From Anaspis maculata (lineage: Eukaryota > Arthropoda > Insecta > Coleoptera > Scraptiidae): a stretch of 64,000 nucleotides of DNA. Shown here piece by piece: positions 22,796 through 33,900 of this stretch (its first letter is position 1; the number at the start of each line of letters is the position of its first letter). The translations under genes were made by a program, and so were the position numbers. The notes beneath the pieces were generated by a model. It had not been told where the DNA came from. It was given only the letters and a program-made list of their open reading frames with translations, and did no database searches. The DNA lies in the NCBI GenBank assembly GCA_949128115.1, contig OX421964.1, forward strand, positions 31,860,177 through 31,924,176. Direction: 5' to 3'.

Positions 22796-23033
22796 TCAAT
22801 ATTTCTTCCTCAAAAATTAAGATGAAGAGGTACAGAGATTTTGATGGGACTCTAAATGTTTGTTCACTTTCTTTCCGTTTGGGTTACCCCACATTTTTTT
22901 AGAAGCCGAATAGCCCTAAAACACTGGAAAGTTTCTAAAAGATTGCTGAGACATATTTTGACAAACTAATAAATTATCAACTGGTTTATAATTTTGAGAG
23001 ACGTAGAAATTGAATACATAGCCGTTTTTTGAA
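22796..23033 (-). repeat. Dispersed repeat, inverted copy of 12710-12955
   Basis: Reverse-complement match to 12710-12955, including CCGTTTGGGTTACCCCACAT and TTATAATTTTGAGAGACG. It begins shortly after the TTAA element. Confidence 0.7.
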
Positions 23034-23215
23034 AAAAGTCGTCACCAAAAAAGAAAAAAATATTTTTGAAAAAAATGAAAAAACGCTGAGTATTATTAAC
23101 TTCGGGTTCTATAAGTATTTCAAAGTGCCATTTTTTGCCCCCATGTCAATGAAAGCAAATTGATTCCCAGTTCAACATAAGCAACAAACTACATGATCAT
23201 GATTCATGATGATAT

Positions 23216-23624
23216 TGTTACGATATCTCGCGTACGGGTTCGAATATAACTGAGACGATCGATTTAAAACACACACTGTTTATTTCTGCGTACTACAATG
23301 AATACACGCCAACAATTATCTACTTGAATTATCGCTGTGATTATCGCTCGCTTATCCGCTCGCTGTCTCTTCCAATTCAATACTGCCCTGAGCTGCCGGC
23401 GGAGGCCTTAGCCTCCGAATAGTGTTCCCGAATGTTCTGTCTACTTCCAGCAAATTCCATAGTGGCCCGGCATATGCGGTTTCTAGACCATTCCTGAATA
23501 ATCACACACGTTACCCATATAATTCTGGCGGGCTATGGAACGGCGCCTCTGCCACAATGGACAAATGTGTCTCGATTGAGCATAAGAGTTCAGAAAGATC
23601 GCGTGTTTACCGCTGCTCGTAACA
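23216..23624. mobile_element. Solo LTR, 409 bp
   Basis: Begins TGTTACGATATCTCGCG and ends GCTCGTAACA. The 4-bp duplication ATAT is on both sides (23212-23215 and 23625-23628). It is closely similar to 37172-37655 and shares ends with 6912-7335. The internal coding region has been lost, as expected from LTR-LTR recombination. Confidence 0.88.
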
Positions 23625-24413
23625 ATATATTGAGCCAATTTTCTCAAGGCAAAAAAATAATCAAAATAAAACTTAAAAATTGACATTTTACGGCGTTCAT
23701 TGGAATGTTGAAATCGATTTTACTGGATAATGGATGCGTTCTGTCGAGATTCAACAGAAACACTTTTTTCGTAGACAAAATTCTCGTCAAAATCAGGTCA
23801 GCACGGTTTCATTCGTGCCAACATAACACATTTTTACCATAGCTCGCTTTAATGAAGAAAGCCGTGAAATTGATTATAAATAGGTAAAGTCGAGTGCAGT
23901 ACAGTAACTAGAGATTGAAAGCAAATTGAAACGATAATTTTTTTTTATTTCAGTCTGACTCAAACAGTCTACTAAAATAGTTTCAAATAATGAAGATAGC
24001 GGCAGTTCAAGACCCCCGACTTGACCCCCCCCCCCCATCTACAGAGATAAAAGGGCTGAACAAATTTCAAGATTTTTCTGGTAGGTATTTTCGAAGATTT
24101 CCGCAAACTGCCCTGGACTCCGTGTCCACGAATTAAGAGTCACTCTGTATGGATACCTTCACATTCATGATACTCACAAATATCGAACAAATCCAAATGA
24201 ATTGGAAAAATAACCATCCCATTACGCAAAAAATGGAATGGGATGATGGCAATTTCGAAACGTAAATATAACGCCGGTTCGCTTGATATTTCTGGAGTTC
24301 TGCCTACGTTGTTTTGTTAAGTATACAGTACACATCAATTTTTTATAACACTTCGTATGAAATTGGGGCAGTTTGTTCGGTTTGTTGCAAAATGTGTACT
24401 GAGGAGGTAGGTA
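23625..24413. other. Intergenic, no gene; poly-C tract
   Basis: No recognised coding sequence. A 12-base C run lies at 24025-24036. Confidence 0.5.
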
Positions 24414-24534
24414 CCATTGCGGCCTATTTAAAGTGGACGACAGTTGACAGATTTTTCAGGATTCTGGCCTGAACGTCGCATGACAGCAAGCCAACTCGTT
24501 GACGTTGTCGTCCACTTTATAATGGCCGCAACCG
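24414..24534. mobile_element. Short TA-flanked MITE, 121 bp
   Basis: Left CCATTGCGGCCTATTTAAAG with TGGACGAC; right GTCGTCCACTTTATAATGGC with CGCAACCG. TA is present on both sides. Confidence 0.8.
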
Positions 24535-24759
24535 TACATTTTTATTTAGATAGTGCGCGTAGGAATTTTCGAAAAACGCGCAGAGAGGTCAAATTTATTT
24601 GTTCAGAAAGACATGTTTTGAGGCCATTTCAGTTTTCTACCTCTCTTCATTTTGAAGGTATGACGTCATGATCTTTTTTTTAATACGCCCCTCCCATTTT
24701 CAGTGGGTTTGGATATATAATAGACTATAAAATTACGATTTCAGTAATATGCACATATG

Positions 24760-25190
24760 GGCATGACACTCGTTATGTATAAATCTTGCCCATTGTCTCT
24801 TGTCCCGTGCTGCCAGTTTCGCTGTCTGCCATGTTTGTCCCCTGCGACTGAGAAGCTCTTCTACAGCATTGTTCCATGTTCGTCTTGGTCTTCCTAGCGG
24901 TCTTCTTGGTTCTATTCTCGCGTCCCATATCTTCTTCACTTGTCTGTTTTCCTTCATTCTAACTATATGTCTAGTTGTTTCTCTTCTATTTTCTTGGTCA
25001 ACTCTTCTACTTTCAGTTCTTCTCGTATTGCTTGGTTTCCGATCCTGTCTTTTCTTGTAACTCCTAATATTATTCTCAGATATTTCATTTCCATCGTTTG
25101 CAATTTATTCTTTTGTCTGTCTGTCAATATCCACGTTTCGCTTCCGAATGTCAGTGTTGGTGTTTCGTCTTTATTTTATTTTACTTTTTC
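24760..25190 (-). pseudogene. RTE-type LINE, C-terminal remnant
   Basis: The minus strand encodes the ORF2 tail typical of RTE/BovB-type elements: GSETWILTDRQKNKLQTMEM, KYLRIILGVTRKDRIGNQAI and, after a frameshift near 24985, MKENRQVKKIWDARIEPRRP, GRPRRTWNNAVEELLSRRG and DKRQWARFIHN. All catalytic domains are missing. Confidence 0.82.
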
Positions 25191-25602
25191 TCTGCCCTCT
25201 TAAAATGTTACCTACGTGTACGTTGTGCTCTTTTTCAACTCTCTTGTTATAATAATGTATTTGCTTTGAGAACAATAAATTGAATTGAAGTAAACTAATG
25301 GGGTGTTATTGGGAAAAAAGTGGGTGAGGACTAGTAAGGATTTATTTTTATCAAGTATTCCGGTTGTTTATGATCTAATTAAGCCCTTCATGCAACAGGC
25401 ACAATAATTTCGCCCCCAATTTTCTAGAAAAAAAAGTTTCTCATTAATCTATGACGTCACCTCGCGCGCAAACTAAACGTGAACTACTTTACCGACATTT
25501 TAGCGTCTTCAGGTTATAATCACGTTTTGTCACTTTTGACGTGTAACGGGTAACTCATAACATCAAATCACATGACATTTGTGACATTTATTTGAATTTA
25601 AA

Positions 25603-25785
25603 ATGACTACACCAACACGAAAAACTACCGGCTACTCCACACGAACCAGGCAGCAGACTCATGTAAAATGTATGATTGGCAACAAGGAACTGAAACACTC
25701 CGCTATGAAAAACTTCAGTGAGACTATAGGCAGCAGACTGCTTGTTTATGACTTGTTCTTGTTTATGCAGGAAAGGCGACCATAA
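25603..25785 (+). CDS. Small open frame, 60 codons, unknown
   Basis: ATG in a good context (AAAATGACT) after a short stop-free leader. It begins MTTPTRKTTGYSTRTRQQTH and has no recognisable domain. TTGTTTATGCAG near its end could be a splice acceptor. It may be a real exon or chance. Confidence 0.2.
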   Translation: MTTPTRKTTGYSTRTRQQTHVKCMIGNKELKHSAMKNFSETIGSRLLVYDLFLFMQERRP

Positions 25786-26026
25786 CCTTAGAATGAGAGC
25801 TTCTGGCGACATTCATGGATTTTTCTGTGGTCATCCCATGGTTCGAGTTTGGCTGAATCAGTTTTCTTTCTTTCTTCAATACCAGAAAGGTCGTATTGAA
25901 AATATTCGAGTGCTTTTAATGTTCGAGTGCTTTTCAAGCACGTAGCAAATTATTGCAACCATGTTGTTTATCTCTGCCCACATTTCAACACAAAACAGTC
26001 AAAACACGTCAAAATTGATGCAGAGT

Positions 26027-26439
26027 TTTTTTTCGGGATCAGCTGTTCGTTGCTCGGCAGAGTTCACCGCGTTCGGGTTACCGAGTCCGTACGAGGTCTA
26101 GCAACGAAATCTACTGCTTTACCCACACTTCAACCCAGCCAGTTGCTGCCGTGCCGTACTCCTGCTGTATTGACGCTCCACGCTGCCCGCTCGCCGCCCG
26201 CCATCATCCGATGTTCACGTGTTAGCACCCGGCGGTCCCAGCGCGGTGGATCAATTTACCCTTTGGAATTTTACGACTATACACCGTTCGCGATCGTTTT
26301 GGATGCGATAAAATATTCCGAATTGCTGGGAATAGAAGAGTATCGCCAGAGATTGACCGTGGTACCTGGATCAATCCTCCTGGGCTGCCGTCCGCTCCCG
26401 ATTTGTCACGTCCGCTGCCGAGTGCTTCTGCGGGTCTGT
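26027..26439. other. GC-richer unidentified block
   Basis: Noticeably more GC-rich than its surroundings and merges into the repeat array that follows. Open frames run on both strands (25927-26442 plus, 26222-26518 minus) but match nothing I know. It could be an untranslated or promoter part of a retroelement. Confidence 0.35.
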
Positions 26440-27000
26440 TAGCGAAGAGTTTTAGTCCCCTTCGAGGAAGCTGAGTTATAACCCATTGATGTTGCGTCGC
26501 GACCCTTCTAGAGGCCAAAGCGTCGAAGCCCCAATGATGAGTCCCAGCCCACTTGAAGGATGACGAGTCGATTCCCCGGCTGATGCGTCTTCAAGGCCCC
26601 CTGGAGAGAGTCGAGTTGGAACCCTTTGGAGACGTGTTTTGGTCTCTTTGGGGGCACGTTGAGTCGAGAATCCTCCAGGTTGAGTTTTGACCCTCCTAGA
26701 GGCCGATGAGTTGTTACTCTGAGTAGCAACCCCCTCTAGGATGTCGTGTCAGAGCCCTTGGATGTTGAGTCTTGACCCGCCTCCAAGTGTCGAGTCAGAA
26801 CCCTCCGACGACGAGTTCCAGCCCTTCGCCAAGTCGATGTGCCGAGGCCCTTCCGGTGTTGAGTTTCGACCCTTCTCCAAGTCGTCGAGTTGAGACCCGT
26901 TGTCGAAGTGTTTCGAACCCCCTCCAAGATGCTGAGTCGCGTTCCCTCGACGATGAGTTTTAACCCCCTCGAGAATGTCGAGTTGAAACCCCTAAATGAT
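26440..27000. repeat. Degenerate minisatellite
   Basis: An imperfect array of roughly 30-40-bp units built on GTTGAGT(T)..GACCC..CTCCAAG, for example TGTTGAGTTTCGACCCTTCT, GTCGAGTTGAGACCCG and GATGAGTTTTAACCCCCTCG. No fixed period. It produces long frames on both strands by composition alone. Confidence 0.65.
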
Positions 27001-27470
27001 CCAGGCCCGATAGAAATGAGGTCTCTCGTTTCGGTCTCTCGTGTGGCAGAGTGATGACCTCGACGAGCGGAGGGTTACTTTTGGTGAGTTGGGATAGTTG
27101 CTTACGGTTAGGCTTTGTCGTGAAAAATGTATGATGGAGCTCACGCGTGCGTTCTGAATCTGCCTGCACGTGCTGGTATCTGCGCTACTGTCTGCCGTCA
27201 GGTACAGCCACTTTCAAGCCTCGTCCTTTGTTGGATACCTTCATAGAAAGGTATTCGCGCTCTTAGGCCCTCTGGACTTGACTTTGTGACTGCGGTACTC
27301 AGAGCACCGGACCTAGTGGGTTAGATCTGGGGACTCGCGGGTGAGCTTCCTCTGCGTTTCTGAAGCTTCTAGTTATTCGGAAAATGTAAATAATTTTGAG
27401 AACTACGGGAAAAATCAAGTAATTGGAATAAAATGGAATCGCGTTTGTATCGGGGTTCGGACCCTGCCGT

Positions 27471-27653
27471 AAGGTGCGTACAGACCTGAGCACTTTTTCG
27501 CGGACGAACAGTGCTCGCGGACACGTGCGTGCGTGTGGACGGGACACACGCACGCATGATGTTCGCGGACGCACAGTTTCAACGCACAGAGCCCGTTCCG
27601 AGGCAAGGATTCGTGTTCGCGACGCACAAAGCCGTCCGCACATGAAAAACGCT
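27471..27653 (+). mobile_element. GC-rich MITE (TGCGTACAGACCTGAGCAC end)
   Basis: Begins GGTGCGTACAGACCTGAGCA, followed by CGCGGACGAACAGTG. An internal hairpin GTGCGTGCGTGT/ACACACGCACGC lies at 27522-27556. An inverted relative sits at 33694-33900. Confidence 0.7.
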
Positions 27654-29108
27654 CAAAATTCATGATGGACTAGGAGACCCAAAACATACTCATTCGATAG
27701 GTATTCAAAATGGGCTTGTACCATCTTCTTATCTTTCACTCACCTTACGGATTTCCGTTGGAATTACCATTTTTAGGTTCTTCTAGAAAATATCACGAAA
27801 TCCCGTGAATTTGAACTAAACTCGTCGAATCTCAAGAACTAAAAGCAATATCAGAAATATTTCTTCGCTGGCGCTTAGAGCCAAGCTCTGCGGTGCTCAC
27901 GTTGAGAATATTTTTAGGTTCACGTTAATAGGTGGCCCCACAAAAATTGGAAATCAAAGAATTGCACAGCCAAAAAATGAAAAAGACGCGAAATCTTCGA
28001 CCAGCGATGGACTATGTTAAATTTTCAAAATAGAAGGGTATATATGCGACGTTATATTTGAAGAAGACATTGAAAAAGTTTTATCCTCAAAGAAAATGCC
28101 AATTTGGTGTGTCCTCTGGAAGGTACTGATTTCCAAAGGTAGATCTCGGATGCGTAATTTTAGGTTTTGAAATATTCCTTGTTTCTTGGATCAATATTCA
28201 AAGTAGTTTACACCTAAAGATGCCAACACGTTTTCTGAAGAATAGAATAAATGGTGGAATAAGTGAGCAGTGGTTCTCTGATCCAAAGATGGCTGGTGGC
28301 GTATGTCTTCATGTCAAATAATTCTTCAATAAAGAATTAATCCTTCCGCCAAAGTTAAAAATTTTTTCCAATGCCCAAAGTGTTATTGCCTACAGAGTTG
28401 AAACGTCCATTGTCCCTCAGGCTCTTTTGTATTTTCTTGTGTCATTATTAGTGTTATCAATATTTTGTGCTTTTGCGTTCCATTTTGCTTTCCTAAATTT
28501 CTTTCAAATACATGTTTATGCAGTGGAGACATAATTATTGGAACTTGACTGCTGAATCATTATCATAAGTATCAAGGCTGACTCTTTGTCAAATGGACTT
28601 GGCGGAGTCCTGAAAAATTTCAACACTAAAATTGAACCAAAAGGTCATCGATGGTATTTCATTGTACAAGCTAAGCGCCACAAATTTCCGGTCAAGCACA
28701 AATTTTGGTCATTACTCGTTACTGAAACGATTTTTATCTGCTTGAATTGCCTCTGTGCAGTGTTAGACAATGTGGTGTATTTGAATTTTAGAACAAATGA
28801 GGTTACGTGAAATTGTTTCGAAATAGGACAATGCAACTTTTAATCAAAAACACCATGCGATACAGGCCCTACTAAGGATGGTTTGCAAATATTAGGCCTC
28901 ATACATCACATAGCTTCGATAGATTATATCATTATATAGAAAAAAGCTTCTTGAGTACAACAATGTAAGTAAAAAGTCTTCATTCAGTGCCGCAAATGAG
29001 TACTGACGCTGTAATCAAATTGTTCACGAAGAAATGGGCGGCTCGGCATCAGATCAAGCGAATAATGTTATTGGATGTTATTGTGTCGGTCCTTCTCTCA
29101 GGTATTAT
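27654..29108. other. Intergenic, no feature supported
   Basis: AT-rich, with no coding signal or clear element ends recognised. Confidence 0.45.
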
Positions 29109-31660
29109 GTTAAGAATAAGAATAAGAATAAGAAGGATTTATTTCCAACAGGCAAAAGTGCCCAGTCATAGGAAAATACAACAATAAATTAATCACAGAA
29201 GAATATCACTAGTCACAATAATTCAAAATACTGGTCTGTATAACATTAAAGGAATCAAAGAAAATATCACAGTCTGTCGAATGTCTATTATAATTGCTGC
29301 ACACAGTGTATATCGGACTCCTGATTAAAGCATTGCTGTTGGGAGTGTCGCAGTAAAAAGTAGAATGGTGTCTCGCATTTAATCGAGGCACCAAAAATTT
29401 GAGTCGCTCAAGAAGCTCTGGGCAGTCGATAGAATTCTGTATTAAATTGTACAAAAATCTGACACTCCACACTGTGTGTCTTTTCTCCAGCGAGATAACC
29501 TCGTGCCTGATCAACAACAAATTGTGGTCGAACCCCTGAGGAGGATACACACCATCAAGCGTGAATGACAAAAATTTATAGATGAGAATGTGACCACAAC
29601 GCACTTATCAACGTTCAGAGAGAGGCCATTTCCACTGCACCACTCACAAACAGCATCCACACATCTCTGCAATGCAGCACAATCAAACATCGTATCTATC
29701 GTAGAGTAAATTTTCAGGTCATCAGCGAACATCAGCTTATTACCGTTTATTGCCTCAGCTAAGTCGTTTATATAGATTAGAAATAGCAGTGGTCCCCACT
29801 TGGCACCCTGAGCAACTCCAGAAGTTGGAACATATGGACCGGACCTAGTGAAGCGACACGTGACACGATGCTCTCTATCAAAGAGATAGGAGCGGAACAA
29901 CTGCAACAGTGGTGAGGAAAAGCCAAGTCTATCAAGCTTACGCATCAGCAGGTTCAGATCTATCTGATCAAAAGCCTTAGAAATGTCCGTGTAGATCACG
30001 TCGACCTGTCCGTGCGAATCCAAAACCTCAGACACATGCTGCGAAAAGCATGCCAGATTCGTGACGGTGGATCACTTCTCCATAAAACCATGCTGAGACA
30101 ATGAAATGTGACCCTTGACCAATGGGTAAATCTGATCATAAAGAATGATATCGAAAAGTTTAGCAAAATTAGAGAGAAGGGAAATGGGTCGGTAATTGTT
30201 CAGCATTGTGGAGTCACCTTTCTTCAGCACTGGACAGACGCGCGTTTGCTTCCAGATCTTGGGATAAGTTGAAGTAGATATAATCAAATTGAAGAGGTAT
30301 TGTAGTGAATCGGCAAAGACGCGGGAGCAGTCCCGAACCAGAAAACCAGGTATCATATCCTCACCCGAGGTCATATTATTTTTCAACTTTCTTGATGCTC
30401 TGACTACGTCATCCTCAGTCACCGGCACCGTACCAACACAGCCCCGAGTTCCACCCCCGGAGAAAAGTTGCGGGTCCACGCTTAGCGAAGCATCGGGTAA
30501 AGTGTAAACGCTGCTGAAATACTTGGCGAACGCTTCTGCTACGGTATCAGGACTATCGTACTCAACACCATCTGCATCCCTCACGACGCCGGGGACACCG
30601 GAGCCACCCCTTTTACCGCGCACGAACGACCAGAACCCCCGAGGATCCGTCGTAAGGCGATTCGCAGTCTCACTCAAAAAGTCACGGTAGTCTCGCCGCA
30701 ACACGGACTTTACGGAGGCTCTTATGTCCCGGAACTTCTTCAGCAGATGTTGATCTCCACTCTTTTTGTACATTTTGTGTACTCGCTGCTTCCGACTCAA
30801 CAAGCGTATCACCTCACCCGAAAACCAATGTGGGTAAGATCTGTTCTTCTCTACAGGCTTGAAGTAAGGAACTGCACTCTGGAAAACTGAGTTCAAGATC
30901 TTGTAGAATTCGCTGCAAGCTAAATCGACGTCATTGATACCATACAAGTTACTCCAGTCAGTCAAACTCAAAGTATCATACAGCAGCGGAAAACAGGCCT
31001 TTCTGAAGTTGAACATTTTGCCTCCCGAACAATTGCGAATCAGCTGCGGCGACCCTGAAATGTGAAAAGACACCAGCAGTGCCGGGTGGTGGGCATCCTC
31101 ATCTACCAGAGGATCATCAGCCCTCGTCACGCTACATTCCTTTGTGGCGAAGACAAGATCAAGTCGTCGTCCATGACCGTTCACAACCTCACTATACTGA
31201 TTTGCATTCAACAAATGTAGATAATCACTCAGGAGCTTGGAGAATCTATCGCCCGCGGTGGGTGAAGCGAAAGCTGGAACATTAAAATCACCAATTAGCA
31301 TCACACTGTTCTCATAAACATAGTCCAGAGAAGTAAACATGTCAAAAAACAGTGCAAATTGATCGAAAGAAACAGACGGAGATATATACAGAACAAAAAC
31401 ATAAACAACATTACAATCTAAAAAAGTCAGTCGGGATCCTACAATATTGATAAGAGGAGCACTCTCATTTATTCGTTGTAAATTCAGTGCTGCGGCCTTT
31501 ATGTCGCTTCTTGTAGCCAACAAGACACCACCTCCCCGCAACAAACCATCGGCACATCTGTCTCTGCGGTTGACCGTGTAGCCTGCCGGAAAAAGTTCGG
31601 AGTCCTCAATGTCGGGAGTGCTCCATGTTTCCGTCACCGCTACAATGTGATGTGTGATGT
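29109..31660 (-). pseudogene. CR1/Jockey-type LINE with endonuclease and RT, defective
   Basis: Reading on the minus strand: an APE-type endonuclease (HHIVAVTETW, RGGGVLLATR, VMLIGDFNVPAFA, LDLVFATKE) followed by reverse transcriptase (NYRPISLLSNFAKLFDIILY, VIYTDISKAFDQIDLNLL, GVAQGAKWGPLLFLIYIND, FADD catalytic motif). Then comes a tail (KRHTVWSVRFLYNLIQNSID). An in-frame TGA sits at 30072-30074, a frameshift falls near 29550, and a stretch between the palm and the tail is missing. The 5' end is truncated inside the endonuclease near 31660. The 3' tail is (TTATTC)n at 29109-29132. Not functional. Confidence 0.9.
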
Positions 31661-31796
31661 GATGTGAAGGAAGGTGAAGGATTAAGGCTCTTTCGCAAGG
31701 AACACTGAACATGAGTTCCATGAAAATACGCAAGAGGCAAAAAAAAAAAAATTATTGCCATAATTTTTGAGTCTGTGGGAGAATCTTTCATATATA

Positions 31797-32374
31797 AACT
31801 TTGAAGGGAACTGGGGCATAAGTTAATCTCACATCATACAACTTAAACGACCTAGAAAATTCATTCCAGTTGAGGAATCATGACTTTTCTTGGATTTTAA
31901 TTTTTAGGCATTTGAAAGTCGCGATTTCGAGACATTTTCCAAAGTTACAAACCCAAATATCTCGGAAATGAAGCCTCTAATCAACATTTTACAGAAGTTA
32001 CTTTTTCTTCTAAATTGAACAAGGAATTCAAAAAAGAAGTATAATTTCTCAAAAATATCCAGTGGCGTAGAAAATGGGGTGGGAGAAGTTGAACAATTCC
32101 TCCGTATCTACGCCACTGGACAATTTTGACAAAAGTTATCTACGTCAAGTGATGAATATCTATTCCGCGTGAGCATTTGTACCAAATTTGGTTGAAATCG
32201 CTAAAATGACTTGAGAGTTATTGTAAAAAAAAAGATTTTAAAAACAGAACTTTGAAGGGCTCTATCTTCCTTAGGACGCGTTTTGGAGCAAAATTAAATT
32301 ATGCATGTCGACCTAGTTTTCGACGGACCATCGAATGGTGAATTATTGCTACTATAACCTGGACCGCCCTGTAT
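31797..32374. repeat. Decayed foldback-family sequence
   Basis: Contains the inverted pair CCAGTGGCGTAGA/TCTACGCCACTGG at 32060-32119 and duplicated AACTTTGAAGGG blocks at 31798 and 32251. It ends GCCCTGTATAG, like other CAGGG-ended foldbacks here. Confidence 0.6.
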
Positions 32375-32389
32375 AGCGTCTTGTAATCG

Positions 32390-32610
32390 AGAATATTCCA
32401 GCTTTACTCAGAAAAGCCGCCAAGGTTCTCGTCGCTCCCAATGTCGTTGCTGTGTTCCCCAGCATTAAGCGGCAATCCATTCGCAATAGCTCTGGAAAAG
32501 TCGATCGGCTACGCGAATATTCTGGCAAGTTTCAGATGCACGGCTGCTCCGCCATTTATAATTGTGTAGGTACGTGTCTTATTCGCGCGTCGTGGTCTCC
32601 AACAAGTTTC
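32390..32610 (+). repeat. Dispersed repeat, copy of 19480-19720
   Basis: Direct-orientation match to 19480-19720 (see that entry). Non-coding. Confidence 0.65.
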
Positions 32611-33693
32611 GTATCAATATTAACATTGTTGTCATGTCCGCTTGTCTTCGGATGATCTTCAACTACCTACCTACTTTTAAATGACATTTCCTATTTCCAT
32701 AACCATAATATCGATTCATGGCCGTTTGGGAAGAAGTGATCAAAGACCTTATCTTTTTTTTCTACAGACCCGTTGGTTGGCGTCTTTGGGTTGTCGAAAT
32801 AATTGCCAATGACTTATTATTGGCCTATTAGGAGATCACAAAATATTGTTTCTCAAGGTACTTATTCTTCAGATGGTCTAGGAGGATACAAAATACCGTT
32901 TCTGATGTTCTTCTTCAGATGGTCTTTCAATCATTTGAAATTTTCGGGAACATAGTTTTCTGAGCCATTGGGTGTTCTTGACAAGTTTAACCACTCGCTG
33001 ATAACTAACTACTAACTTGCAAGTCCATTTCATGGCTCCGCAACCGCAATGAGTTCCACCGCCATCATATGGTTTACTGGAGATGTTCAAAATTGGATTT
33101 TCAGGGCCCTTTGTGTCTTCCGATGCCCAGTCATTTTACCTCCAATAGCCTTTTTCAGATGGTCATTCTCTCCATTGACAACTTCTCCATCCTCTCCAGG
33201 ATCGCTAGTTTTTGGACGGCACTCGTGTAGTATTTTCAAGTAAGGTACATACGCGTCGAACACCCCCCAATTTTAAGTTCTGCATGTCCCATTTCTTCGG
33301 TCTTCCGCAGATGGCTTTTTTATGGTTACTTTTTCTTCTTCACAGCCATTGGCTTTTTCGGAAGGTTCAATTATTGGTGAAAACACTCTGGTTCTTCTGC
33401 TTTCCTTTGTTACATACACTGACTCGTTGAAAATCTGGATGACGCCAAGTATCAAGTATCACTCCACATGACCTTAGCTCTGCCTTCTCTTATTTTGTGA
33501 GCTTAATTTTTTTCTCTTCAGTAAGGTTTTGAACTTTTTAAGAAAATTATCATGCGCTCAATATATCGAGAAAAGCCTCGCACTGAACCTATTGGGCATC
33601 TTCATTGAGGCAACGGAATCAATATTAAGACCCATCAATAACACCAGACCTCTCACAGTTGAGTTGAATCGAAATAATTACTGAAATTCGGCA
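32611..33693. other. Intergenic, no gene
   Basis: Loosely repeated CAGATGGTC/CAGATGGC words occur every 50-150 bases (32873-33310), suggesting an old tandem duplication. No coding signal. Confidence 0.4.
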
Positions 33694-33900
33694 TCAATTT
33701 TTGCACGCACATAACAGCGTTCGCACGCACACAAAATGTGCGTTTGTTGTTTCCAGTTCACGGGATGTCCGATGCGAACAGTGTTCGTGCGCGTTGAAAT
33801 TCCGTATTTACACGTCCAGACCTGAGCATTTGTGCGCGCACGAACACTGTTCGCACGGACGTTCGTCCGCGAAAAAGTGCTCAGGTCTGTACGCACCTGT
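33694..33900 (-). mobile_element. GC-rich MITE, inverted relative of 27471-27653
   Basis: Ends TCCGCGAAAAAGTGCTCAGG then TCTGTACGCACC, the complement of the start at 27471. Rich in TTCGCACG/GTGCGCGC words. Confidence 0.68.

Noticed and set aside
25927..26442. 171-codon frame in the GC-rich block
   Set aside because: High GC without stops gives frames on both strands; no recognisable protein.
27299..27665. Arg/Cys-rich frames on both strands
   Set aside because: They come from the GTGCG/CGCAC repeats of the MITE at 27471-27653.
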